Below are positions 1-6,861 of a stretch of 64,000 bases of DNA, piece by piece; position 1 is the stretch's first letter; each line of letters begins with the position of its first letter. The DNA comes from a virus. The notes under the pieces were generated by a model. The model saw only the letters and a list, made by a program, of their open reading frames with translations. It ran no database searches and was not told the DNA's origin. The stretch lies in the IMG/VR virus record IMGVR_UViG_3300047509_000221, positions 1 to 64,000 of that record. The stretch is one strand, 5' to 3'. The position numbers and the translations under genes are program-made.

Positions 1-217
1 AGCCAGTCACGAAGGAGACGAAGTCCTCGTACGACGAGGTGCCCGGCTCACACGTGACGTGTGCCTCGAAGTAGCGCGGATCGATGCGGTCGGGCAGCAC
101 CGTCTCGGCGATGGCGTCGAGCGCGGCGTCGAGCTGAAGCTCTCCGATCTCGGCTGAGGCTATCTCCTCGATCATGCGGGCTAGCTCGTCGCGCTGGCCC
201 TCGGTCATGCGGATCAT
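1..217 (-). CDS. Hypothetical protein, 3' part cut by window edge
   Basis: Seventy-two codons are visible and the frame is still open at the left edge, so the C-terminus is missing. The ATG at 217 shares ATGA with the stop of the gene upstream, the usual coupling in this block. The visible part is acidic and helical (MIRMTEGQRDEL, then many Glu, Ala and Leu) and turns into a more mixed segment with HVTCEPGTSS. I do not recognise the family. Its coding reality rests on the overlap and on the unbroken frame. Confidence 0.6.
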   Translation of the reverse strand, partial: MIRMTEGQRDELARMIEEIASAEIGELQLDAALDAIAETVLPDRIDPRYFEAHVTCEPGTSSYEDFVSFVTG

Positions 218-507
218 GGGTACGGTCCTGTCTTGTAGGGGTCAGTGGGAATGAACTCCATGCTGACCATGTCGTTTAGGCTGGCCAGCCAGCGGGTGAG
301 CTCACCGAGAGTCAGCGGCCTACCACCCTGGAACGTGTGGCTGTGGCCATCGCGCGTGGCCCGAAGGCCGTAGCGCATGGGAGGCAGCTTGTTCGGCACC
401 ATGCGTCCAGGCCTGACACTCAGCGGTGGTCGGCCCCTCAGCACCTCAAACTGGGTGCCGGTCTTCCGGCTCAGCTGCTCGGCCAGGTGGTCAGCCGTGG
501 CGGTCAT
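214..507 (-). CDS. Hypothetical protein (97 aa)
   Basis: The start is taken at the ATG overlapping the upstream stop (ATGA); a GTG four codons further up is possible but has no such coupling. The product is basic in the middle (LRGRPPLSVRPGRMVPNKL) and ends in a helical segment (LGELTRWLASLNDMV) followed by a proline-rich tail. There is no transmembrane segment and no cysteine cluster. The family is unknown. It lies in an overlapping chain of small genes, as is common for accessory or early phage genes. Confidence 0.65.
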   Translation of the reverse strand: MTATADHLAEQLSRKTGTQFEVLRGRPPLSVRPGRMVPNKLPPMRYGLRATRDGHSHTFQGGRPLTLGELTRWLASLNDMVSMEFIPTDPYKTGPYP

Positions 508-689
508 GGCGACACCCACTCAAGGCTCTGGGTCGGGGTCAGCTCACCGCCCGGCCCGCGAAAGCGAACGAAGACGGTGTGGGGAATGGTGGACAGGCTG
601 GTGATCTCGCCCTCCTCCGGGACGTCCAGATGGATGGGTCTGTAGACGACCCGCCTCCCAATGTCGGCCTCAGTGGGCTCAATGCTCAT
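504..689 (-). CDS. Small conserved-type phage protein (61 aa)
   Basis: The protein begins MSIEPTEADIGRRVVYRP and continues with GEITSL, then VFVRF and a C-terminal LEWV. This layout (IGRRVVYRP, a short GxITS turn, a VFVRF strand and a terminal LEW) is one I associate with a small SH3-like phage protein found in many proteobacterial phages, whose function is unknown. ATGA couples it to the gene upstream and another ATGA couples it downstream, so translation is probably linked. The family resemblance is from memory. Confidence 0.75.
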   Translation of the reverse strand: MSIEPTEADIGRRVVYRPIHLDVPEEGEITSLSTIPHTVFVRFRGPGGELTPTQSLEWVSP

Positions 690-832
690 GACTTCCTTCC
701 CTCCTCGGCTCGTCGCCTCTCTATACTATCCACGACGCGCTGCCAGTACTCCCGGAGCGTCGGGCTCACGGCCTTGTCGCGCAGGCGACGAGCCACGACG
801 AGGCTGTCCTCGATGCCGCTAGGCTGGCTCAA
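686..832 (-). CDS. Hypothetical small helical protein (48 aa), TTG start
   Basis: I place the start at a TTG with the purine-rich sequence GAGAGGGAG just upstream, because the longer reading from 952 runs through arginine/serine-rich sequence typical of an out-of-frame reading of the gene at 819-1106. The product is a charged amphipathic helix (ARRLRDKAVSPTLREYWQRV) with an Arg/Glu-rich end. Its stop overlaps the next ATG as ATGA. Function unknown; the start is uncertain. Confidence 0.5.
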   Translation of the reverse strand: MSQPSGIEDSLVVARRLRDKAVSPTLREYWQRVVDSIERRRAEEGRKS

Positions 833-1106
833 GCTCCCTCTCCCTTGCTCTCTCGTCCGTGCCCTCATCGTAGTCGAGGTGGCGGAACCACTCCTGCGGC
901 CACGCCAGCGGCATCGGCAGTCCGTGCCCGGCCGGACGCATGCCCGGAGCACGGACCCCGCAGCCGCTGCAGTGCGCGCTCGCCGCCATCCCGACGACGT
1001 AGTGCCTGCCGACCTCCGGCATGGGATACTCCGGGCTGGGCTCGATCAGGCAGTGCCGGCACATCGGGGCATCGGCCACGCAGACAACCTCGTCGCCAGG
1101 ACTCAC
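819..1106 (-). CDS. Hypothetical cysteine-containing protein (95 aa)
   Basis: The GTG start overlaps the stop of the gene upstream as GTGA, giving VSPGDEVVCV at the N-terminus. Two Cys pairs, MCRHC and CSGCG, about 30 residues apart suggest a zinc ribbon. The middle reads EYPMPEVGRHYVVGMAAS and the end is an acidic-basic helix (DERARERELEPA). It is probably a small metal-binding protein of a leftward operon. I do not know its partner or function. Confidence 0.6.
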   Translation of the reverse strand: MSPGDEVVCVADAPMCRHCLIEPSPEYPMPEVGRHYVVGMAASAHCSGCGVRAPGMRPAGHGLPMPLAWPQEWFRHLDYDEGTDERARERELEPA

Positions 1107-1363
1107 TGGCCCAGGTCCACGTGGCACAGTCCGGGGTAGAACTGAAGACGCCGGCAGTCGACGTGAACCTCGCACTCCAGGTCTATCTCCCGCACCCCGC
1201 AGGGCGCCATCACCGAGACCTCCACGTGGTGGAGAGTGTCGGAGGAGAAGACGAACCCAATCCGGAGTGGGTGGGGGGAGCCGCGCACGAAGACCTCCCT
1301 CAGGCGCTGCCAGAATGGCGGCCGCACGTCAATGCGGACGTGCTCAGAGATGGGATCAACCAT
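1103..1363 (-). CDS. Hypothetical protein (86 aa)
   Basis: The start ATG at 1363 has AGGAGA seven bases upstream. The product begins MVDPISEHVRIDVRPPFWQ and contains beta-strand-like stretches (RIGFVFSSD, HHVEVSVMAP, EIDLECEVHVDC). This is consistent with a small beta-rich fold. There is no recognisable domain. It overlaps the next gene by GTGA. Confidence 0.65.
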   Translation of the reverse strand: MVDPISEHVRIDVRPPFWQRLREVFVRGSPHPLRIGFVFSSDTLHHVEVSVMAPCGVREIDLECEVHVDCRRLQFYPGLCHVDLGQ

Positions 1364-1766
1364 GTCGCGGTCTCCTGCCCAGCATCCGCTCGAGGCTGGG
1401 GCTGTGGGTCTTCTGTCCCCGGATGCGGCCGCCACGGTACTCGGCGGGCTGCTCGGGGTCCGGGCCGCGACCGTAGAGGCGATCGTCGATCTTGGTCCGT
1501 GCCTTCTCGATCTCGCGAAGGGTCATCATCTCGCGGGTCTCGAACTGTGGGTGACCGCACTCGGGCAGCCACTGCAGGTCCCAGCCTCGCTTATTGACAG
1601 GGTCGAACTCAATGTCGCGACGGCACTCGTCGCAGTACCAGGCATATGAGCCATGGTTGTACCAGAGGGCTGGCTCCCGCTGGCAGGAGCGCCGGTTGCA
1701 GGCACCGCCCTCGAGGCCCTTGTTGGGCTTCTCGGGCGCGTCGAGCGGCAGGTCTCCGAAGGCCAT
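1356..1766 (-). CDS. Hypothetical protein with a four-cysteine cluster (136 aa)
   Basis: The ATG at 1766 follows GGGAGG and shares TGATG with the preceding stop; the longer in-frame extension is arginine-rich shadow sequence and was discarded. Cysteines at CNRRSC and YCDEC, separated by WYNHGSYAWY, look like a treble-clef or zinc-ribbon site. The C-terminal half is helical and basic (REMMTLREIEKARTKID). It is probably a small metal-binding phage protein of unknown role. Confidence 0.65.
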   Translation of the reverse strand: MAFGDLPLDAPEKPNKGLEGGACNRRSCQREPALWYNHGSYAWYCDECRRDIEFDPVNKRGWDLQWLPECGHPQFETREMMTLREIEKARTKIDDRLYGRGPDPEQPAEYRGGRIRGQKTHSPSLERMLGRRPRHG

Positions 1767-2146
1767 CAGTCCCTCCCGAAGCCCATGGGCAGGTCGGCAC
1801 TCTCGGCGTCCTGCACGGTCTCGAGGGCGCTGTCGATGTCGAGATCGCAGACGGTGTCCAGCTTGTCGCCGAGGGCGCTGCTCTGCAGGTTCTCGGGCAG
1901 GTTGTCCCGCCACTCGGAGAACTCCTGCTGGATGCTCTGGAGCTCCTCGAGCGCGGAGAGCGCCGCGCCGGCAGCGTCGGTCCAGCGGGCGGACCGGCTC
2001 TTGGGGCGCTGCCGCTTCGGCCGGGTCTTCGGGGCCTCGGGGCCCTGCAGGTGGGCGGTGATCTCGGCGAGGGTGCCGGTCATCACCTTCTTGCCCCTGT
2101 GGTACAGGGTCAGCGAGCCGTTGGTGTTGAGAGAGATGTCGGTCAC
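1766..2146 (-). CDS. Hypothetical protein (126 aa)
   Basis: The GTG start overlaps the upstream stop as GTGA. The N-terminal third reads like two short strands (SLTLYHRGKKVMTG). It is followed by a Lys/Arg/Pro linker and then a long acidic helix (GAALSALEELQSIQQEF, LDIDSALETVQDAE). It could be an adaptor or DNA-associated protein, but no family is recognised. Confidence 0.65.
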   Translation of the reverse strand: MTDISLNTNGSLTLYHRGKKVMTGTLAEITAHLQGPEAPKTRPKRQRPKSRSARWTDAAGAALSALEELQSIQQEFSEWRDNLPENLQSSALGDKLDTVCDLDIDSALETVQDAESADLPMGFGRD

Positions 2147-2376
2147 AGCTTGGTCACTCCTCCCTCGCGGGTGATGCGGAAGAGCTCGGTGCGGTAGTCG
2201 AGCCGGGGGTTGCCGGTGCGTCCGGTGAGGACTGTGCGATGGGCAACAATACTGTCGCCGTCGCGGCTCCACTGGAAACTGGCGACGTTCACGCAGCGTC
2301 CCAGCTGCGACTCCAGGACAGGGAGGCCGTCCTCGATGCGCTCGAGAACCTCGGCCTGCAGGGTGGTTGGCTTCAT
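2143..2376 (-). CDS. Hypothetical protein (77 aa), first gene after an internal promoter
   Basis: AAGGAGAT lies seven bases before the ATG and a good promoter lies about 25 bases further up, so this gene likely heads its own transcript. The protein has a helical N-terminus (LQAEVLERIEDGLPVLE) and alternating strand-like segments (VASFQWSRDGDSIVAHR). No family is recognised. Its stop overlaps the next start as GTGA. Confidence 0.7.
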   Translation of the reverse strand: MKPTTLQAEVLERIEDGLPVLESQLGRCVNVASFQWSRDGDSIVAHRTVLTGRTGNPRLDYRTELFRITREGGVTKL

Positions 2377-2400
2377 GTCGATCTCCTTGGCGGGAGCCGA

Positions 2401-2832
2401 CTAGATACGCCCAGTCGGAGAAGATGTAAAGGGGCCCATCAATTCTGCGTATCCCTTCTCTGCCCACGGCGGCAGATCCCCGATGCCGCGCCGGGTGACG
2501 GTGAATCCCTCGGGCTCTGGCCTGTTCTCACACCACTCGACAATCTCGACCTCGTGCTCCTCCTCGGAGGCTCGGCGATTGGCACTCTTCATCTCTGCCA
2601 GTATCGCGCGGCCATGAGCCACGAGCAGGCCCTGTGCATATCCCAGCCAGCGCTGCGCCTTGTTGCCAGTCACGCGCCCAGAAATGATCTCCTCCAGCAT
2701 CCACATGGCATGCTCCGACGTCCGGCCCTCGGCCACGTCTCGCACGACTTCCGGAGGACTGCAGTGGCTCCATCCGGCAATGCGCCGGACACACTCCACC
2801 GTGAGCTCGGCGGCTCTGGCACTCTCGTTCAT
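2401..2832 (-). CDS. Hypothetical protein (143 aa)
   Basis: Two ATGs are possible; the one at 2832 overlaps the preceding stop (ATGA) and is preferred. The product is largely helical, with the repeated idea of a charged helix and a Trp (AMWMLEEIISGRVTGN, RWLGYAQGLLVAHGR) and a Pro-rich end. It carries one Cys pair too far apart to be a metal site. Function unknown. Confidence 0.65.
   Translation of the reverse strand: MNESARAAELTVECVRRIAGWSHCSPPEVVRDVAEGRTSEHAMWMLEEIISGRVTGNKAQRWLGYAQGLLVAHGRAILAEMKSANRRASEEEHEVEIVEWCENRPEPEGFTVTRRGIGDLPPWAEKGYAELMGPFTSSPTGRI
2402..2430 (-). promoter_or_regulatory. Leftward sigma70-like promoter TTTACA-17-TATCTA
   Basis: On the minus strand a TTTACA hexamer is separated by 17 bases from TATCTA. 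It sits inside the 3' end of the gene at 2401-2832 and about 25 bases ahead of the ATG at 2376. The same -35 word recurs in front of many other leftward genes in this window. Confidence 0.6.
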
Positions 2833-2993
2833 GTCACTGAATCCTTGCAATCTGCGCAGTGGGCGCGACCCGGCAGGTGGACCCGCGAGCTGTGCAGCTT
2901 GGTGTGGCCGCAGCTGAGCGTCAGGATGATCCTGCGTCCCTGGTTCTGGACCTCGACGATCTCCCGCAGGCAGGTGGGGCCTCTATTCGGCAC
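2829..2993 (-). CDS. Small zinc-ribbon-like protein (54 aa), paralogue of the gene at 5420
   Basis: The GTG start overlaps the end of the gene upstream; the frame above it is arginine-rich shadow. The core reads LTLSCGHTK followed about 18 residues later by HCADC, a Cys-x-His plus Cys-x2-Cys arrangement that would bind one zinc ion. A gene of the same length at 5420-5584 has LTLDCNHTM and two later cysteines. Such proteins are common in phages, with unknown partners. Confidence 0.65.
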   Translation of the reverse strand: MPNRGPTCLREIVEVQNQGRRIILTLSCGHTKLHSSRVHLPGRAHCADCKDSVT

Positions 2994-3204
2994 GACGCTT
3001 CTTCCTCGGCACAGGCACACGGCGAGCGGCGAGCCAGGCACGGCGCTGCACCCAGTCCTCGGCGGCGCTGGGGTACGCCTGCCGGAGCATGGCGACGGTC
3101 CGGTCGAACGCGGCCCGGCGCTCCCGGCTGCGGAACGGATTGCTGCGGGCCAGTGGCGTGGTGCGGGGCTTGCTCTTGTGGACGCACTTCCTGGGGTTGA
3201 CCAT
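2983..3204 (-). CDS. Hypothetical basic protein (73 aa)
   Basis: The ATG shares TGATG with the stop of the exonuclease gene, so the two are translationally coupled. The sequence is very basic (MVNPRKCVHKSKPRTTPLAR, ending PVPRKKRRAE) with a central helix (AAFDRTVAMLRQAYPSAAE). It may bind nucleic acid, by charge alone. No family is recognised. Confidence 0.6.
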   Translation of the reverse strand: MVNPRKCVHKSKPRTTPLARSNPFRSRERRAAFDRTVAMLRQAYPSAAEDWVQRRAWLAARRVPVPRKKRRAE

Positions 3205-3887
3205 CAGTCTCTCCTCCTGCGGTCGATCTCACGGCGCGCATTCCACTTCAGGTCAGCCTCCATGTCGGCCTGCCGCAGCATCCAGTCCAGGAAGCCCCGG
3301 TCGACCTCAGACCATGGCTTGTTGCGGAACTTGCCAATCGGGCAGCGGGGCAGGAGGCGGGGCTCGGTGCTCCACTGGACCATTTGGTCGAGGGTGGTCT
3401 CGCACAGGAGCCTGCGGAGGATGGCGGCGGTCACGTATGCGTCTGGTAGGGCGCGGTGCGGCGGGTGACGCTGTCCCTCGTCGAGCTCGGTGTCCAGTCC
3501 CAGCCAGTACATCAGGGACTGGTTGCCGTGGTGCGGAGCCTCGGGCCAGACGCGCAGCGCGCACTTGTAGGTGCAGAGCCAAGGCGTCTCGAAGTAGTCG
3601 CCGAGGAACCGCTGCTCGTACTCGGCATTGTGAGCCGCCAGATAGCGGATACTGTCGCGACAGATCTCGGCCATGAACAGGTCTCGCGAGAACGGTGGCA
3701 TCCCCTCATACTCGCTGGGATGGATGTGGTGCACGGCCCGAACCTCTGGCGGGCACGGACGCTGCGTGCCGTGGAAGCGGACGCCGAACCGGCGCTCGGG
3801 GCCAACGTCGTACCACCCGAGCTCTATGACCTCGGCCCCCTCGCCCGGCTCCATGCCGGTGGTCTCGATGTCGACGACGCGGATCAT
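3204..3887 (-). CDS. DnaQ-like (DEDD) 3'-5' exonuclease
   Basis: The protein (227 aa) opens MIRVVDIETTG, the ExoI motif of DEDD exonucleases (Asp-x-Glu), followed by an ExoII-type segment (AAHNAEYEQRFL, residues about 88-99). An ExoIII-type segment comes next (HRALPDAYVTAAIL, with His and Asp spaced as in the DEDDh class). These carry the metal-binding acids and the catalytic histidine. The length and the AHNAEYE/LCT pattern recall exodeoxyribonuclease X-type enzymes. The ATG shares TAATG with the lipoprotein gene's stop. Probable roles are nucleotide scavenging, end trimming or proofreading. Confidence 0.85.
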   Translation of the reverse strand: MIRVVDIETTGMEPGEGAEVIELGWYDVGPERRFGVRFHGTQRPCPPEVRAVHHIHPSEYEGMPPFSRDLFMAEICRDSIRYLAAHNAEYEQRFLGDYFETPWLCTYKCALRVWPEAPHHGNQSLMYWLGLDTELDEGQRHPPHRALPDAYVTAAILRRLLCETTLDQMVQWSTEPRLLPRCPIGKFRNKPWSEVDRGFLDWMLRQADMEADLKWNARREIDRRRRD

Positions 3888-4468
3888 TACTTCAGCTGCG
3901 TCGCGACAGAGGTCTCCTTGGCATCGACCACCTTGGTGGGGTCGACGTCGCTCGGACACGGCGACGTGACCGTCGACGCCGGCAGCTTGAAGGGGACCGT
4001 GACAACGTTCGGCTCGATGACGGCAGTGTGCGCCTCACCGTTGGCCGGATTGATGAGATCGACGATCGTCGCCGCACCGCTGCTCGGCATGTAGAGCATG
4101 TTGGGGTCTGCCTGGTCCAGCAGGATGTTCCCACCGCCACTGTCGCTGTGATACTCGACCTTGTGCGGCGAGGTAAACTCGGTGCCCAGCGAGACACCGT
4201 ATCCGAGCGCCTGCCCGAGGCAGACGAACTTGCCGTCCAGTCCCTGCGAGTAGACATAGGTCAGGGTCGTCTGGTCCATGTCCTCGTAGGCGTTCTTGAG
4301 CAGCTTGCGCTGGGCAAAGTTCACAATGCGCGGCATCCCGGTCTCTCGGTCTGCGGCGTTCATGGCCTGTGCGGTGGCCTGTGCCTGCCTGTCCTCGGCG
4401 TCCCCGCCCTGCGGAACATTGCAAGCGGACAGTGCGGCGAGCGCCGCGAGTACAATGATGTTGCGCAT
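3887..4468 (-). CDS. Predicted lipoprotein (193 aa)
   Basis: The N-terminus MRNIIVLAALAALSAC is a short signal peptide ending in a lipobox (LSAC), so the mature protein should start at Cys16 and be lipid-anchored. GGAGCTAAGAGA precedes the ATG. The mature part has a helical stretch (QAQATAQAMNAAD), a central region with GQALGYGVSLGTEF, and an end rich in Thr and Pro. No family is recognised. A phage-encoded lipoprotein outside the lysis cassette could act in superinfection exclusion; that is only a guess. Confidence 0.75.
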   Translation of the reverse strand: MRNIIVLAALAALSACNVPQGGDAEDRQAQATAQAMNAADRETGMPRIVNFAQRKLLKNAYEDMDQTTLTYVYSQGLDGKFVCLGQALGYGVSLGTEFTSPHKVEYHSDSGGGNILLDQADPNMLYMPSSGAATIVDLINPANGEAHTAVIEPNVVTVPFKLPASTVTSPCPSDVDPTKVVDAKETSVATQLK

Positions 4469-4472
4469 TCTC

Positions 4473-4823
4473 TTAGCTCCTGTTGGCCTCGGCGAGGCAG
4501 TCCTGGTTGTCGGGAGACAGCGGCCCATCGTACGTGGAGGCTGTCGAGCGAATCAGTGCCGCGACTGCCCGCTTGGCGGCCACGGTGTCGGCGCTCCTCA
4601 TCTGCTCGCAGTAGCGGGCGAGGTCCCTGTTGATGCCCTGCTGATACTGGCGACTGGTGTCGTACACCTCCCTGCGGGTCTCCTCCTGGTACCGCGCCAT
4701 CGGCCTCCCAGTCACGAGGCCAAACCAGCTGGTGGCTACCCCGAGTATCAGCAACCCACCCAGCAGCAGGGCGCCACCGAGAGCCACCATAATGCAACCC
4801 TTAGACTGATCACTCACGGCCAT
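4473..4823 (-). CDS. Single-pass membrane protein with a charged helical domain (116 aa)
   Basis: GGAGG lies five bases before the ATG at 4823; a GTG two codons in would give GTGA coupling. A hydrophobic segment spans about residues 15-36 (ALGGALLLGGLLILGVA). It is followed by a conserved-looking juxtamembrane helix (ARYQEETRREVYDTSRQY) and a helical domain with two cysteines. I have seen this architecture in other phage and proteobacterial membrane proteins but know no function. The lipoprotein gene lies directly downstream, so the pair could act together at the envelope. Confidence 0.7.
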   Translation of the reverse strand: MAVSDQSKGCIMVALGGALLLGGLLILGVATSWFGLVTGRPMARYQEETRREVYDTSRQYQQGINRDLARYCEQMRSADTVAAKRAVAALIRSTASTYDGPLSPDNQDCLAEANRS

Positions 4824-5011
4824 GTCCTCCAGAAGTCCCACGTCTCCACACCGGTCCTGGCGTGGCGTCCGTGGAGATATATAGCGCTCGTCCCTCCCCG
4901 CTCAGCGGCAGCCTCGAGGGCATCCTGCTCTCGCAGGCAGTAGAGCGGGGGGAGGCCCGGCGTGTCCACCCTGTGGGTGGCGCGGTAGGGGCGCGGTGGG
5001 TCAGAGGGCAC
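4814..5011 (-). CDS. Hypothetical protein (65 aa)
   Basis: The GTG at 5011 is chosen because it overlaps the stop of the membrane gene upstream by 11 bases; ATGs at 5050 and 5080 would overlap much more. The product is Pro/Arg-rich at first (VPSDPPRPYRATHRVDTPG), then has a helix (LREQDALEAAAERGG) and ends in an aromatic motif (ETWDFWRTWP). No family is recognised. Confidence 0.5.
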   Translation of the reverse strand: MPSDPPRPYRATHRVDTPGLPPLYCLREQDALEAAAERGGTSAIYLHGRHARTGVETWDFWRTWP

Positions 5012-5423
5012 GGATATTCTCGTATGCTCTCTGGAATGTGTCTGCGAGATCATCGTGTCCAGCCTCCCTGAGAGCAGCAATGCTCATCTGGGTCCATCCA
5101 ATGTCGTGCACTGGTTGCGAGAGAACACGCGGCTGTCCCCAGATGATCTCGTAGGGGTCTCCGCTCTTCTGAGTGCGGAAGCGCAGCATGAGGGCTAGGT
5201 AGGCGACGTTCACGATCACCAGGAGCGCTGCACCGACCGTGGAGACGGGCTGCCGCAGGTGGGGGTAGTAGGCGAGGTTCCATGCTCCCCACGCCGTGAA
5301 GAAGACGGTCGGACCCCAGTGCGCGCCGCGCAGCTGGCGGTCGCGGAGCAGCTGTCTCACGCTGAGGAGCGTGATGAGCGCGCCGCCCGTCTCGAAGAGG
5401 CCGTTGAGGAGGTCCATGGTCAT
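5001..5423 (-). CDS. Integral membrane protein of a phage-common small family (140 aa)
   Basis: The ATG overlaps the previous stop as ATGA. The N-terminal part has three hydrophobic segments: LFETGGALITLLSV, VFFTAWGAWNLAYYP and LLVIVNVAYLALML. The pattern of a short helix, an Arg-rich loop, a Trp-rich segment with NLAYYP and a final helix matches a small membrane protein I know from many phages. A soluble tail of about 50 residues ending in a helix (LREAGHDDLADTFQRAYENI) is added. Function unknown. Confidence 0.7.
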   Translation of the reverse strand: MTMDLLNGLFETGGALITLLSVRQLLRDRQLRGAHWGPTVFFTAWGAWNLAYYPHLRQPVSTVGAALLVIVNVAYLALMLRFRTQKSGDPYEIIWGQPRVLSQPVHDIGWTQMSIAALREAGHDDLADTFQRAYENIRAL

Positions 5424-5584
5424 ATGCCCATGTACCTGCTGCCGCGATAGCACGGGAATGCCAGGCACGGGAAGGTGGCTGGTGGCCGGTGCTGGGGTGG
5501 GCCGGCAAGCCACATCGTGTGGTTGCAGTCCAAGGTGAGGAACACACCGTCGGGGCGCTGGTTCACGCTGCGGACCTTCCTCAT
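5420..5584 (-). CDS. Small zinc-ribbon-like protein (54 aa), paralogue of the gene at 2829
   Basis: The start MRKVRSVNQ has CCAGGA upstream; an upstream GTG would couple to the previous gene instead. The core LTLDCNHTM with later PCLAFPC mirrors LTLSCGHTK...HCADC of the gene at 2829-2993, and the products have the same length, so the two are probably diverged duplicates. The second metal-ligand pair is less regular here (C-x4-C), so metal binding is less certain. Confidence 0.6.
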   Translation of the reverse strand: MRKVRSVNQRPDGVFLTLDCNHTMWLAGPPQHRPPATFPCLAFPCYRGSRYMGI

Positions 5585-5607
5585 CACGCATCCTGGCGGG
5601 ACTGTCC

Positions 5608-5739
5608 TCACGTCTCGCTCTCCATCCACTCGATGGTCTGGGTCATGCGACGAAGGGCAACGGTGCTGAAGCCGAGGCGGGCCATCAGTAGCAGGAGGCG
5701 CTCGGCCTGCCGAATGGCTCGCTGGCGTGGCTCACTCAT
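5608..5739 (-). CDS. Hypothetical small helical protein (43 aa)
   Basis: The ATG overlaps the previous gene by eight bases. The product is one basic amphipathic helix (QRAIRQAERLLLLMARLG) followed by a second (VALRRMTQTIEWMES). There is no family match. Its reality rests on tight packing between two genes and a good overlap. Confidence 0.5.
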   Translation of the reverse strand: MSEPRQRAIRQAERLLLLMARLGFSTVALRRMTQTIEWMESET

Positions 5740-5977
5740 CGGGCACCGGGTCGAAGAGGGAGAGGAAGCGGTCACGCTGCATGACGTAGGTGTGCGGCTC
5801 GCCCGGCTCGGGCTCCTGTGGCGAGAAGGCGACGGGGACGTCCCAGTCTCCGTCGGGCAGCCGGAGCGCCCAGCCATGGGTGGTCGCGACCACGTAGCGG
5901 CGTCCGTCGCGCTGGTACAGTCCGCCATCGAAGCCCTCGACGGGATCACTGGCGAAGTCCTCGGGTGTCAGCTGCAT
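5732..5977 (-). CDS. Hypothetical protein (81 aa)
   Basis: MQLTPEDFAS is preferred over an ATG eight codons upstream because GGAGA sits at the right distance. Strand-like segments (RRYVVATTHGWALRLPDGDW) and the end MQRDRFLSLFDPVPDE suggest a small beta-containing fold. No family is recognised. It overlaps the gene upstream by ten bases. Confidence 0.65.
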   Translation of the reverse strand: MQLTPEDFASDPVEGFDGGLYQRDGRRYVVATTHGWALRLPDGDWDVPVAFSPQEPEPGEPHTYVMQRDRFLSLFDPVPDE

Positions 5978-6237
5978 GGTGTCTCCGTCCAGAGTGGGCA
6001 TGGGGTGGGCTCGAAGCGCCGCAGGAACTCGTCCACTGGGCGGCAGAATTCGAAACCGCGCTTGCCGTGGGGGAAGTAGCGCACGAGGGGCTGCAAGTCA
6101 GCCTCTCGTAATGTAATTCCCACCGTGACGTACACGCCCCCGGTGCCGATGTGACGCCAGTACGACTCTGCGCCGAAGCGCGTGCGGGCCTCCTGGACAA
6201 TGCGGACGAGCTGGGCGTCGGTCAGTCTGTCAGGCAC
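5968..6237 (-). CDS. DUF1653-like protein (89 aa)
   Basis: The protein has YWRHIGTGGVYVTVGITLRE, then ADLQPLVRYFPHGKRGFEF and CRPVDEFLRRFEP. A YxHxxxGxYxV strand, a PLVxY segment and an F-R-P-x-x-EF end are the landmarks of DUF1653, a small beta domain often found in phages and bacteria whose function is unknown. The GTG start overlaps the preceding cupin gene by 16 bases. Assignment is by motif only. Confidence 0.65.
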   Translation of the reverse strand: MPDRLTDAQLVRIVQEARTRFGAESYWRHIGTGGVYVTVGITLREADLQPLVRYFPHGKRGFEFCRPVDEFLRRFEPTPCPLWTETPCS

Positions 6238-6815
6238 TGCTCAATCTCTCTCCTCGCGTCTGCGGACATCTGGCCAATGGCCAGGTCGATCACCTGCCAC
6301 ATCGCGTCCTCGCGGGGCTGGTGGTGTGGGTCGAAGGCGTCGGTGGGCGGCTGGCCAGAGGGGCATAGAACCAGTGGTCGCCGCCCGCGCCAGTCGTCGC
6401 TGGGCCTCTTCTCAATGATGGTGGCCGTGACTTCACTGGACTCGCTCTCGTGGTACTCGCCGGCAGGGAAGATGTACACGCTGCCAGGCTGCATCTGGTA
6501 CTCGCCAGTGACCCGAATGTCGCAGTGGTGGAGCAGCCTGTCCGGGCCATCCTCCCCGGCCTCGTAGGCAGCATAGATGTTGCGCCACTCGGTGATCTCG
6601 TGCAACATGTAGGTGCGGTGGGTCAGGCATCCCACGAGCACCCGCGACTGCATGTCCCACACGTGACAGTGTATGGTGGCGTTGTGGCCCTCGATGGGGG
6701 GCAGGGAGGGGTGCCAGATGTGGAGTCGCCTCTGCGCAGACAGAGGCAACTGCACAAATCCGTTGCCATGGAAGCGGGGTCGTGGCTCTCTGGCCATGAG
6801 GCGGATTGTGGTCAC
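6222..6815 (-). CDS. Cupin-fold protein (cysteine dioxygenase-like group)
   Basis: The GTG at 6815 is chosen because AGGAG lies nine bases upstream; an ATG six codons later lacks one. The product (197 aa) has IHCHVWDMQSRVLVGCLTH, the first cupin motif with metal-ligand histidines. Later comes QMQPGSVYIFPAGEYHES, the second motif (PGSxYxFPxGxYH), followed by TATIIEK. Phage cupins of this type resemble cysteine dioxygenases, but the substrate is unknown. A second cupin-type gene lies at 9771. Confidence 0.7.
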   Translation of the reverse strand: MTTIRLMAREPRPRFHGNGFVQLPLSAQRRLHIWHPSLPPIEGHNATIHCHVWDMQSRVLVGCLTHRTYMLHEITEWRNIYAAYEAGEDGPDRLLHHCDIRVTGEYQMQPGSVYIFPAGEYHESESSEVTATIIEKRPSDDWRGRRPLVLCPSGQPPTDAFDPHHQPREDAMWQVIDLAIGQMSADARREIEQCLTD

Positions 6816-6861
6816 TGGCGGCGGCTCCTGGACCCTGGATAGCGTGTGTGTCTGGGAGGCG

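Noticed and set aside
686-952. Long version of the 686-832 gene
   Set aside because: The added N-terminus is a Cys/Arg/Ser shadow of the neighbouring gene; a TTG with a purine-rich site upstream is a better start.
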